Source: Stictocephala bisonia
Lineage: Eukaryota > Arthropoda > Insecta > Hemiptera > Membracidae
Direction: 5' to 3'
Assembly (NCBI GenBank): GCA_035578905.1
Contig: JAQJVL010000005.1
Span: forward strand, 3,429,474-3,493,473
Length of the DNA stretch: 64,000 nucleotides
Shown here: positions 47,971 to 57,984 of the stretch, one piece after another
Layout: each line of letters begins with the position of its first letter
How positions within the stretch are numbered: position 1 is the first letter of the stretch
Made by a program: the position numbers and the translations under genes
The notes under the pieces: generated by a model
Told to the model about the DNA's origin: nothing
Seen by the model: only the letters and a program-made list of their open reading frames with translations
The model's database searches: none

Positions 47971-48969
47971 CTGTCGGCGCAGAAATTATGTGCACCCGAG
48001 TTAGAAGGTTGTTGTTACCTAAGGAACTAAGAGACCTAAAACAAATCTAATCACACCATTGTTTTCCTCATTTAATTGTGTGTTAAATCATATGAATTTT
48101 TTAATTCTATTAAAAATTTTAATTATATTTATCTTAGTTGGAACAAAAAGGTACCGGAATTTTAAATAGTTTTCACTGCAAACATCAAATTTACACCATT
48201 ATTACTCAAAAGCCTGTTAATATATCACAATTATATTTTAATACATGGTTGATAGGAATGTTTTCTATTTTAGTTATAAGTTTTATACATTTTAACTATT
48301 AGAGAAAAAAAGTTCTTATCGATTCCCTGAAACATTGTTTTCTTGGTTTCTAGAGGTCGTAAAATTATTTATTTGGTCTTGTTGTAATCCTTATGACATG
48401 TATAGTTATTATACATTACTTTTATATGTAGAAGTAAATGCAGTAACTTAATAATGATTTAATTCAAATTAAATTGATCGATTTATAGTAATTTTAAATA
48501 GATTTAAAATCACTGCACTTACTTCCACATATAAAAGTAATGTATCATAAATATACATGTCACAAGAATTACAAAAAGACCAAATGAATAACTATACAAC
48601 CTCTAGAAGCCAAGAAAACAATGTTTCAGGGAATCGATAAGAACTTTTTTTCTCTAACAGTTAAAATTCTAAAATTTATAGAAAACATTTTTACCAACCA
48701 TGTATTAAAATATAACTGATATATTAACGGGTTTTTTAGTAATAATGGTGTAAATTTGATGTACAGTGAAAACTATTTAAAATTCCAGTACTACTTTTGT
48801 TCCAACTAGAATAAAAATCATTTAGACTTTTAATAAAATTTAAAAATTCAGATGACATAACGTACAATTACATGAGGTAAACAATTTTGTGATTATATTT
48901 TTCTTAGGTCTCTTAGTTCCTTAGATAACGACCTCCCAACTCGGGCGGACATAATTTCTGCTCTGACAG
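47971..48969. mobile_element. ~1-kb palindromic TA-flanked element, copy 3
   Basis: 999 bp. The left end CTGTCGGCGCAGAAATTATG is mirrored by ACATAATTTCTGCTCTGACAG, with TA at 47969-47970 and 48970-48971. This is the cleanest copy: the inner landmarks ACCCGAGTTAGAAGGTTGTT/AACGACCTCCCAACTCGG, TAAGGAACTAAGAGACC/GGTCTCTTAGTTCCTTA, and TTTCTAGAGGTCGTAAAAT/ACAACCTCTAGAAGCC pair almost throughout, with the centre near 48480. Non-coding. Confidence 0.9.
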
Positions 48970-49010
48970 TAAATCCTTAGTTGGAACTGACTAACCACCA
49001 AAACTACATT

Positions 49011-49013
<3 letters not shown>

Positions 49014-49073
<60 letters not shown>
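49014..49073. repeat. (TA)n microsatellite
   Basis: About 58 bp of uninterrupted TA dinucleotides. Confidence 0.97.
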
Positions 49074-49078
<5 letters not shown>

Positions 49079-49404
49079 TTTCATTTAGTTTTAAGTTATG
49101 ATCCAAGATAAATTGAACTTTGGGCCTCAAGGACAGCCGTTCTTTGAAATATATAAACTTATATTTTACTGGGGGCACCTTGCACGCTTTGCGTGTCAAG
49201 CTCTACTCGCTATGGTCACACACTTTTGTTATTTTCCGTCAGATTGCTGAAAAATAACCTATTATGTCAAGTTGCACCGTCCTAAAGCCTCTCCATTTGT
49301 ATGCTGAATAGTAACAAAGGCTCTGATTGGCCAGTATCAGAACATTTATTACCTACGTTAGTTTAGCTCTAGGACAGAAAATATTCTAAATACTTTCTTA
49401 TTAT

Positions 49405-49515
49405 GTATCTAGAGCCAGGACAGAATATTTATGGCGAATTTCATGGTTCAAAGCCTTATAGCTTTTGAGAAATAATTATCAGTCGTCAATAGATTTGACT
49501 TTTATATTTATAGAC
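49405..49515. repeat. Dispersed repeat, copy B
   Basis: Contains TCTAGAGCCAGGACAGAATA, GAATTTCATGGTTCAAA and ATCAGTCG...TTGACTTTTATATTTATAG, aligning with 38230-38345. Confidence 0.6.
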
Positions 49516-50053
49516 AACTGGATGTATTGGATTCCAAGCCCTCAGAAAGCATTTTTAGCATATTAATAGCATACAGGATTGGAATAAAGCATAAGATTAC
49601 AATTAACAACCTAAACCTATAAATACTCCATTCCTGTAAAAATATAACACCTTTCAGTAATATAAAATAATTTTAAATAAGTAATGAAAAAATTAAATCA
49701 TTATTTCTTTATCAAGTAATTATAGTCTATCTTCAGAAAAATAAAATATGTTGGAAATGCTACACTATTTATAACCTCTAAATAGCTTCCTCAGCGATAG
49801 GGACTTGTGATTTTGGCTGTTGTTAGTTAACAAATGTAACTGTATTTATAATATTTAGTATTTACTTAATGTGCATACCGTATTACATTACTTATGCAAC
49901 TGAGTTTGTCAATAAAAATATTTATCTTTGACTTTAAAAGTAGGACAGTAATGATACTAGCCAACAACACTTAAACCTACAAAAATGTAACATTAAAAAC
50001 ATCACTTTACTTTTTTTAACAAATTCTAAATCTACACACTGTATATACATATA

Positions 50054-50794
50054 CAGAGTGGTGAAAAAGTATGGATTCACCTACATTCTTCTTAAATGGG
50101 TCAGATAGATAACTAAGATTTAGTATATCTCTGTAGATAGTTTTTTTTTTTTTATCTTTTGATGCAGTTTGTAATTTTTTCAACCTAGAGGGGGAAAAAA
50201 TCAAGGCCATGGAGGCTATTATGAGTTGGCCATCATTTTAAAGCCTGTTATTTTTTCTGAATAAGACGCCACAAGTTTCAAATCAAAATAAACCACCATA
50301 TCAGAAATGGCGACTGGTTAACCTTTCGTAGTAGTGATATTTGAGTGGGAATTCGATATTTTGTAAAAGCCAGTTCTGTACTAAGAGTTATTTATACCAT
50401 TATGTTAATAATATCATTTAAAGATAATTTTCTATTTCTTTAATCAAATACCAAGCTTCATAACTGGCTTCTACAAAATATCGAATCCCCACTCGAATAT
50501 CACTACTAAGAAAGGTTAACCAGTCACCATTTCTGATAGGGTGGTTCTTTTGACTTGAAACTTGTGGCGTCTTATTCAGTAAAATATGCCTTAAAATGAT
50601 GGGCAACTCATCATAGCCTTTAATTTAAACTATTTACGAAATCCTAAACGGGCCCTCCCCTCTAGGGTGAAAAAATTTATAAACTGCATCAAAAGATAGA
50701 AAAAAGCTTTCTACAGAGTTATATTAAATCTCAATTACTTATCTGGACCCATTTAAGAGAAATGAAGGCGGTTCCATCCTTTTCCAACACCCTG
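50054..50794. mobile_element. Palindromic MITE/foldback (CAGAGTGGTGAAAAAG ends)
   Basis: 741 bp. The left end CAGAGTGGTGAAAAAGTATGG is mirrored by CCATCCTTTTCCAACACCCTG. Arms continue through TAAATGGGTCAGATAGATAA/TTATCTGGACCCATTTA, TTTGATGCAGTTTG/AAACTGCATCAAA, and GAATTCGATATTTTGTAAAAGCC/GGCTTCTACAAAATATCG to a centre near 50415. TA precedes the left end; TC follows the right end, so one side of the target is probably mutated. Non-coding. Confidence 0.85.
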
Positions 50795-50814
50795 TCTCAC
50801 TGATTCTATTTAGG

Positions 50815-51440
50815 CTAGCTAATCCCTCCGTAAAAGAGTACAGGAGGTACTCTGTAAATATGTGATTTATTGTTTGGATAGACTCCCCGCAATCACATGA
50901 CTGATTTGGTGTCAATTCCCAATTTTATTTCCAGTAATTATATCTGCCCACACCAGTTCGGAATCGATTCAGTGTCCTCTCCCTACTACTTTGCGGAAGG
51001 TTTATCCCACCTACAGGTATTGACAGATCGATAACAAGGAACTTATTTCATTCCTCAAAACTGTTCTACACTATGGCCCAGCAAGTATTGAGCGAGAAAT
51101 TTTATCTGCTCAACTGGAAAGCAGCACGTAGAGGTGGGTTTTGAGATTTTAACTAACCATTCTGATGTAGGAGATCCTGTGTAACGGGCTGCAGAGCATT
51201 CAAGATCTTACTGAATTCCCTAAGTAGTAATTAAATTCTCTGCCTCCTGACATCTCCGGATGAGTTCTATTGCACAGCACCAGAAGCAAAGGATGTGAAG
51301 TTGCCATGAGAGTATCACTTATAGCTCCTATAGCCTTATTAAGTTGGACATCAATCGATTTAGTATGTTCACTATTGACCCTGGTAGATGGACTGTCACA
51401 CATTTGTGATCCCCAGCTATGGCGACTTCAGTGATGTTGA
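50815..51440 (-). pseudogene. LINE polyprotein C-terminal remnant
   Basis: Minus-strand remnant of the end of a non-LTR retrotransposon polyprotein. Reading from about 51403 leftward: VQLNKAIGAISDTLMATS, followed by a region matching the usual PVLSNIAPPE-type block in damaged form (LVLCNRTHPEMS). Then, in another frame at about 51000-50810, RERTLNRFRTGVGRYNYW and CDCGESIQTINHI, a C-x-C...H zinc-type tail of such LINEs, with one stop between. Frameshifts and stops rule out function. It lies between two palindromic elements and has lost its RT catalytic core. Confidence 0.7.
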
Positions 51441-51562
51441 GCCATGTAATATGATATTTGATCTGCCATGGAGGTTATGTGATCAATTTAATCTAACCTG
51501 AAGTGACTGACCACTAAAACCAAATCTGAATATACACTCGTTTAAATTAATGTACCTCTATA

Positions 51563-51979
51563 CAGGGTGGAAAAAATATGGAACGCTTTCACGACTTTTG
51601 TATGACTTCACTTGTAAAAGTGAAATCTTGTACATCATCATGTTACAATGAACATTCTTTTTGACGTCATTAGCAACATTTCATATTTTCAGGGGGACGG
51701 CCCACGAGGAGTTCATTTCTCTAATTATTCAAGAGACATGAATTGCCACAAACCGGTATTCGAAAGGTTTATCCTTTCCAGAGTAGCGGTTATTTAAATT
51801 CCAAAGTAACTAATTTGAACAATATTATTTCTCCGCTTTTGAATGGTTTTAAGTAAATCATTCTGATAAAAAATTATACTTTATGGAACACAATTATTAA
51901 AAAAAATTGAATTATCAACTTTCTATGGAAAAAAATAATGTTGCTGTGTAAGCATTTCCATATATATTTTTCCACCCTG
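51563..51979. mobile_element. TA-flanked MITE (GGGTGGAAAAAATATGG family), copy 2
   Basis: 417 bp. The left end CAGGGTGGAAAAAATATGG...GCTTTCAC is mirrored by GTAAGCATTTCCATATATATTTTTCCACCCTG, with TA on both sides (51561-51562 and 51980-51981). Interior blocks such as AGGTTTATCCTTTCCAGAGTA match the copy at 28919-29369 in the opposite orientation. Confidence 0.88.
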
Positions 51980-52581
51980 TATATTCCAAGTCAAATTGAA
52001 TTTATAATGACCAATGTAAATCTCCTCTAAACTGATTAATAATTTATAAAAACAATACTTTTATTTCAATAGAGATATTTCTAATTTAATTTATACAGGA
52101 GTCAGAAGTTTTACAAACACATAACGTATTTATATAAAAACAGATTTCTAAAATAGATGAAATATATCAAATTTAGTTCAGGCTTCAATCCTAGGTATAT
52201 TGTTTTAAATTAATATAACTAGGCAGTACTTTAAACTTATAATTGTTTGCAATCGACAAAGTTATTTAAAAAAATACCATTGAATATGACCAAGAGTTCA
52301 CTTAAATAATAAGGTTTGTATTAATACTAGGATCTAAGATTGATTAAAACTAGAAATATTTTAGCTACAGTAATGAAAAAATATAATTTATTACTACTAC
52401 AGTAACACCATAACCAAGGTGCACCCCCACTCTTTCAATCCTAACCCTTACAATAAGAACATTCTTCAATGGCAGATGTTTTTGAAGTAAAGTTTCTGTA
52501 TGTTTTTGGAAGTATTTAGTTTTATATGATTGTGAATTAAATGCTATCTAATATATGAAGATTATAACGTGAGGGTTTGTT
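51980..52581. other. AT-rich DNA without recognisable genes
   Basis: No supported gene. Confidence 0.5.
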
Positions 52582-52672
52582 CCATTTTTTCAGTTTATTA
52601 CTAGATATAAACAGCTTATATTTATAGCTAAATATATATAAGCTGATTATGTCTGGTTATAAACTGAAAAAG
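52582..52672. repeat. ~90-bp imperfect palindrome
   Basis: CCATTTTTTCAGTTTATTAC...ACAGCTTATATTTATAG meets its diverged complement CTAAATATATATAAGCTGA...TATAAACTGAAAAAGG around a TAGCTA centre near 52627. Probably a very small foldback. Confidence 0.7.
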
Positions 52673-52869
52673 GGCAAAAAAATCTTTTATATAAACTCCA
52701 TATATTGGATACCATTTAATTGACAGTAAAGAGTCTAATGATAATAGCATTGGTATCGAAAGGCCTCAATTAAAGTTTTTTATATTGGTTTAAAATTGTA
52801 TTTAATTTGACAATACTAATCATCTAAAATTATAAATTCTCAAAAACATTTAGAGACTTTGCCAGTGGC

Positions 52870-53105
52870 CTTGACCAGAGGGTTCTGACATTATCGCAAG
52901 ATAACAGCATCAAGCATCATCGAGCATGGCTGTTCCTTGGATGGATGACCTTGTGAGCGATCCTGTCTTTGCACACAGCCCCACCTACCTGGTCAATGGT
53001 GGTGATTAGGAGGTCACTCTTAAGCTGTTGCTCCCCCTAAGGTTAATTATTACGGAAAGCTTCTAAGCCCTAACTTCGCCTGGTAAAATGAGACATCCTT
53101 TAACT
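52870..53105 (+). ncRNA. 5S rRNA-like segment (pseudogene or 5S-derived SINE)
   Basis: At 52912-52950 the sequence AAGCATCATCGAGCATGGC followed by TTCCTTGGATGGATGACC closely follows the internal promoter of eukaryotic 5S rRNA (A box AAGCAGCGTCGGGC, then C box CTTGGATGGGTGACC), in the right order and spacing. Sequence before it (TGACATTATCGCAAGATAAC) is weakly like the 5S 5' half. What follows is not 5S, so it is a chimeric retroposon of the SINE3 kind or a decayed 5S pseudogene. It lies directly upstream of a LINE 3' end (53265-54440). Ends and any target duplication are unresolved. This is not a functional 5S gene. Confidence 0.55.
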
Positions 53106-53264
53106 TTAAAGACTTCACTAAAAAAAACACCTGCCATCGAAAAAATTTCTTACTGCAGTAGTTAGGACTAAAAAGGTAGAGGTGCATCTTAATTATGTGT
53201 TATTGAACAACTTATATCTATTTAAAAACATGAACTCCTTATATGAGGTGAACTCCAAACATAA

Positions 53265-54440
53265 ACCCACCGCTGCAATGGAGGTGCTGCTAAGTCTGCT
53301 CCCTCTTGACATTTTTATCATGGGAGAGGCTTGCGGCATATAGGCTCCAGACCAGCGGCTGCTGGCAAGCTCACTTTGCCAGTAAGCATACCGAAATGTT
53401 TAGCATCCTACAATCGGACATACTAGAAATGTGTTCAAATAGGATGCCTAGACTAACCGACTTTGATAAACCCTATCGTGTCGTCATTGGCGACAGAAAA
53501 GATTGGAAACAAGGTGAATCAACCGCAATGCACAACGCCATCATGTGGTACACAGATGGCTCACGAACCATCCTTACGTCTGGTTACAGGGTCTATGGTG
53601 CCAGTTCAAAAACTGAGCTCAGTTGTAGCCTTGGGAAACTGACTACGGTTTTTCAGGCGGAAGTGGCTGCTCAGACAAACATAGATTTGGGCTTTAGGGG
53701 AAAAACTATCTAACTGAACTCAGACAGCCAAGCAGCACTAAGATCACTTGCGTCGTTCGACTTTACCTCGAGTTTAGTTTAGGACTGTCACGGGGTTCTT
53801 AAACGCTTGCACGTTCCAGTAGGGTAATCCTGTCATGGCTGCCAGGTCACACCAGCGTACTGCGAAACAATAGGGCAGACCACTATGCCAGGAAAGGAAC
53901 TGGGCTCGTTGGCCCACAGTCGGCATGTGGGGTTGCCAGCCTCGCCAAGAGGGTTGCCTCTACATGGGTCGCCGGCAAGGTCCAGGAGACCTGGGAGGCA
54001 ATGCCAGGTAACAGACAAGCCAAGGAGGTCCTGTTAGGGCTGTCGTACTCCAACACGGCTGAAGCTTTTTCTCATGCAGGATTAGAATTCTGAAGGGTGG
54101 TTGGTTTTATCACTGGACGTTTCGGGTACAAATGAACAAGATGGGGTTCCCAGCCCCCATTCTCTTGTGTAGGAAATGTGGGGAGGAGAAGGAGTCTGGA
54201 CGGCACATCCTCTTTCACTGTCCGGCCCTAGATAAGAAGCGGGCTCTAACCTTGAGCGGCGATTTAGAATGTGATCAAGGTGTAACACAGGTAAATCTCA
54301 TCAAGGCAATCTCAAGGTTCTATAAGGACCTTGGATTGGATGAGGTTTGAAGTCCTGTAAAAGAGGGCGCACAATAAGCCTCTTTGGCTTAGGGGCCGTC
54401 CGTTACCAGGTTTGAAGCCTGGCCCTCCAAATCGTAAAAA
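53265..54440 (+). pseudogene. 5'-truncated LINE 3' end (RNase H, CCHC, poly-A)
   Basis: Remnant of an R1/LOA/I-group LINE related to the one at 1-7935. It starts with TAAMEVLLSLLPLDIF (RT thumb/linker) near 53275, then an RNase H domain: MWYTDGSRTIL at about 53540, the FQAEVAAQ helix near 53655, NSDSQAALRSL near 53720 in a shifted frame, and LPGHTSVLRNNRADHYA near 53840. The C-terminal zinc motif CRKCGEEKE...H...C lies at 54174-54212, with the stop at about 54348. The 3' UTR GCGCACAATAAGCC...TTTGAAGCCTGGCCC ends in As near 54440. Stops and frameshifts are present, and the endonuclease and RT catalytic parts are missing. Confidence 0.85.
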
Positions 54441-55592
54441 AAAACATATATTAGATACCTTAAAATTCACAAGATATGTATAATTGTATAAATCATTAAC
54501 TTATAAATTTTATATCATATTAGAAATGATTCATTTCGTGGAAAATCTTTGATGATCACTCCACCACTTTGATTGTGGTAGTTTAAACAATGAGACGGGA
54601 AGAAGACCTAATTAAAATACTCCCACACATGCCAATCAGACAACAAAATTTGTGTTCCATTCAATGTCTTTAAACAATGTCAATGGTGTACATAGAATAT
54701 ATATAATGAACATTGCAAACATATAAACTAGTTACAATTTAAATCTAAGAACGTGCCGTGTGGATAGCATTCTGTTGACTGCGACGGTTAAGTTAATTGC
54801 ATTCTTTTATTGCTCTAAACAAAAAGCATAAAATATTTGTATTGAGAATAGTTTAAGTATAGATAAGTATTCTTTTAAGTATTTATCATTAAAAAGACCG
54901 CCTAGATTTGTAACTACCTTTTTGCTATTTCCACACACCTCAAAATAATGAAATCACTGTTTCAAATTGGTTAAAATTGAGTGAGTTTATCAGGAGAAAT
55001 AATTTTATCATGTGGGAGGCTCGTTTCCAAGAAAAAATTAGCAAACTCCATTCTCACAAAAAATTACAGTCTAATTATTTTTGAAAATTTTTTATTTGAT
55101 ATTTTTCTTTACGCTGTAACTTATTCGACCATGTAATTAATATTATGAAAAATTTACAATTATCATCTGTAAAATCTCTTTTCACAAACTAAACATAGCC
55201 AAACTTTAGATATTCTTCACAACTATTTGAGATTTAGTGCCTGGCCCTAGGACCGTTGTTAAAAATGATCCATAATAGCCGCTAATTCACTGCGAAAATA
55301 GTTTTTCCATCATATCTCCAAAAACAATTGTCATTGACCAAAATAGTCTTCAAACTTTTATTCAGCATAAAAATTGGTAAATTATTAAAAAGAGTATTCA
55401 AAATAGCACAATACTAAAAGTTGTGAAATTGGTTTCTTCATATTTTTGGTAAAAACGTAGTTTTCGCAGAATAAGAAGCATCTCTTAAGAAAATATAGCC
55501 ATTTCTTAAGAAAAAAAGGTCCACTTCAGAGAAAGTTTACAAATATTGTTAGACGAGTGGAAACTGCATAAAATCACCAATAGTTTCAAATA
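54441..55592. other. AT-rich DNA without recognisable genes
   Basis: No supported gene. Confidence 0.5.
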
Positions 55593-56386
55593 CAGTAGTC
55601 CCACTAATCCGAACTTCGGTAATCCAAAAATCCGCTTAATCTAAAACTGAAATTAAAAATAGATTCTGCAAATATTAAAATGCAGTTACTGTAAGAACTA
55701 CCGTACTACTTTATATCTAAAATTTACAAGAAAATATTATTTCAAGTATTTAACTGTTAATAAACTTTTCAAATATTACTTTGGTTTGAAAATATTAGTT
55801 AAATTTCTTTTCTTAAAAAAATAAACCCCTCGCATCTAAATTACACCAGCATCTCAAAACATGGTAGCCACTGGGGTCGCATCGGGATGTTGCTCTACAT
55901 AGCCTAGTGTGAGATCAAATGCAGCCGGAGCGCCTATATGGATTACAACAAAACTGAGATACGGAAACACACGAGTTCAAACTGTTGATAAGAGACTGAT
56001 GGTGGAAATTGGGAACAGTGCTGTCTGATAAAGCGTGAGTACCAGAAATATGCAGATAACTTTACGTCCGCTGATTACCTGGTCTAGTGGCAAGTGCAAT
56101 GGAACAAGTAGTGCTGGAGCCGAGATCGACTCCAACTTTTTGTCTTGAAAAACGGTGTTTGATCCTAAGTCTCAGTTGAATTTATTCTTCTATTAAAGGG
56201 TTCATTCTCTTTTTATAATTATAGGCTATTATTGCTTTCAAAACTTAAGCACTGTACTTAATGTTAGCCATAATATATGTAATGTTTTATCAAAAGAGCG
56301 TTTTAAGAAAATCTATTTAATCCAAAAAATTTGGTAATCCGAAATAGGTTCAGTCCCAATTATTTTGGATTACTGGGACTGCACTG
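55593..56386. mobile_element. pogo/Tigger-like non-autonomous DNA element
   Basis: 794 bp flanked by TA (55591-55592 and 56387-56388). The left end CAGTAGTCCCACTAATCCGA and the right-end complement CAGTGCAGTCCCAGTAATCC share the CAGT...GTCCC...TAATCC pattern typical of pogo/Tigger terminal repeats. Inner repeats CGGTAATCCAAAAATCCGC and TTTGGTAATCCGAAATAGG also mirror each other. No transposase frame was found. A tRNA-like stretch lies inside at 56085-56150. Confidence 0.75.
56085..56150 (+). ncRNA. tRNA-like segment (possible SINE head)
   Basis: TGGTCTAGTGGCAAGTGC resembles a tRNA A box and D-loop, and GAGATCGACTCC about 35 nt later weakly resembles a B box. It lies inside the pogo-like element. 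No cloverleaf or A tail was established. Confidence 0.35.
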
Positions 56387-57122
56387 TATGTGCAAGTTTA
56401 CAGCAAACATGTATAAACAAAATTGCAAATCACCAAAACAGCATTCTGGTTGAAGAAGCAACTACCAACTCGAGGTATAAAATGGAGGAAAAATAAATCT
56501 TCTTTAGAACTTGCAGGTTAAATGCATTTTCTAGCCTACTCATCACAAAATCGAAATATTTCATTTGATAATAGGTAAATATCAGTGATACTTTTGTACA
56601 GAAGATAATTTTGCAATTCAAAAAACTTGTTTTTCTTTAGTTTAAATAGCCTACGTTTGATTAAGCTGAACACAAATACTAACTTGATTTTGTAATTAAA
56701 CATTTTACTGTGGCCTGTAAAATCAATTTTAATTACAAACATAATATATCCTTGACTAGGGTTAACATTGAAAACGAGATGTCAGGTCTCCAGGAGGGCC
56801 TGTCAGCAAGTATTTTTGTGTTTTCATCAGAGAAATATCATTAGAGACTAAAAACGATTTGTAGGCCATATCCATATTCAGTGTAAAAAGAACATCTAAT
56901 TTAATAAATAGATGTTTAACTGCTTATTGTAAAGATCAAATACAAAAACATGCCAACATCTCAGCATTGATTAATTTTCATTATGCCGTTCACAGTGTCA
57001 ACTTACCTAAAAATGTTTTTCCAGTTATCCTATCTCTAGGACAGTGTGGTTTCAGTTAACCTACACACTACTACAATAAAAGCAATGAATATTACTAATT
57101 AATTATGAAATCTTAGACTTAC
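56387..57122 (-). other. Start of the slgA first intron (inferred)
   Basis: AT-rich DNA downstream of the slgA splice donor on the minus strand. No second exon was seen here. The short minus-strand frames at 56430-56742 show no relation to proline dehydrogenase. Confidence 0.5.
57117..57122 (-). promoter_or_regulatory. 5' splice donor GTAAGT
   Basis: On the minus strand the exon ends ...ATGAAG and is followed by GTAAGT, a near-perfect donor. The intron is phase 0 (after K112), and homology to proline dehydrogenase ends here. Confidence 0.85.
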
Positions 57123-57458
57123 CTTCATATTGTGCTCCACGAGATAGTTGATAGAACATAATTGGTAAACTATGTAGGCCCGCAAAACTTCATAGGTAGT
57201 TTTACTTTTAAAAGCAGATTTAGGATCTGAAAATTTAGTATCTAAAGGATCCCGTTTTGATCCAAAAGATGTATTTTTATCCACATAATTATCTATTGTT
57301 TCTGCTATATTTGCTTTAAGAGCAACTTGATTTAAATTCTGGATAGGTAAGAAGAATCGAACTCTGGAGGATTTCCCACCATGTAGGGTTAAGTTAACAC
57401 CGGTGCCATATTTCTTAGACACACTACATCTAATAACAGCTCTCAAAAAAGCCATCAC
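57123..57458 (-). CDS. slgA: Proline dehydrogenase, mitochondrial, first coding exon
   Basis: First 112 codons of the FAD-dependent mitochondrial enzyme that oxidises proline to pyrroline-5-carboxylate, the first step of proline catabolism (sluggish-A in Drosophila, PRODH in vertebrates). The N-terminus MMAFLRAVIRCSVSKKYG is basic and fits a mitochondrial targeting peptide. The C-terminal part, residues 69-112, has the conserved pattern RDPLD..F.DP..AFKSKTT, then LRAY.VY..CS and LVEHNM, which I recognise from insect proline dehydrogenases. The FAD-binding barrel would be encoded by later exons, none of which I could find. Two ATGs are adjacent at 57458 and 57455, with an in-frame stop 16 codons upstream (57504-57506) and no ATG between, which supports this start. 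The exon is free of stops amid transposon debris. The alternative, a retrocopy, is unlikely because of the splice donor. Confidence 0.88.
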
Positions 57459-57984
57459 TTTACAGTGGAAAATAATAGTTTGAATAGATGGAGAAGAATA
57501 ATTTTACAAAAATTATATGTATGGATGGTAAGTGAACATTTTCATTAATACGTTTATTTTAAAACGACTCCACAACACAACCGTACAGATCAATTCAACG
57601 AGTAACTACTATTAACTTGAATTGATTGTCTGACCGGCCTTGGTAAGGTGGGAGAAAGTTTTTTTCCAATGTGAGATTTGCAGACGGCTAAATGCAGACT
57701 GACAAACATAACAAAAATAAATAGTCTTTTAACTATTTATTTATTGTCTTTGGACGGCTTCCCTTTTAATTTCAAAGAAACTTTTACAGTAAAATATACT
57801 TATTCTAACTGTACTATTGTACAGCAATGAAAAGAAAGATGATACCGTAATTGCTAAAAAAAATACTATTAGTCTAATATAACACAAGGTTGACAAAGCA
57901 ATAACAAAGATGGATGAAATGACAAAGAAATATTATATATATAAATTTCAATAATAACACAAGCAATAAATATTTTTTTTAATT
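57459..57984 (-). promoter_or_regulatory. 5' flank / 5' UTR region of slgA
   Basis: Sequence directly upstream of the start codon on the minus strand. No TATA box or initiator could be assigned with confidence. CTATTATTTTCCACTGTAAAG just before the ATG could also be read as a weak splice acceptor, so the transcription start may be farther upstream. The decayed LINE begins by about 57985, within 530 bp of the ATG. Confidence 0.45.

Larger units (their letters stand above)
48970..50053. other. DNA without recognisable genes, with a (TA)n tract
   Basis: Carries the (TA)n run at 49014-49073 and dispersed repeat copy B at 49405-49515. No gene supported. Confidence 0.5.
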
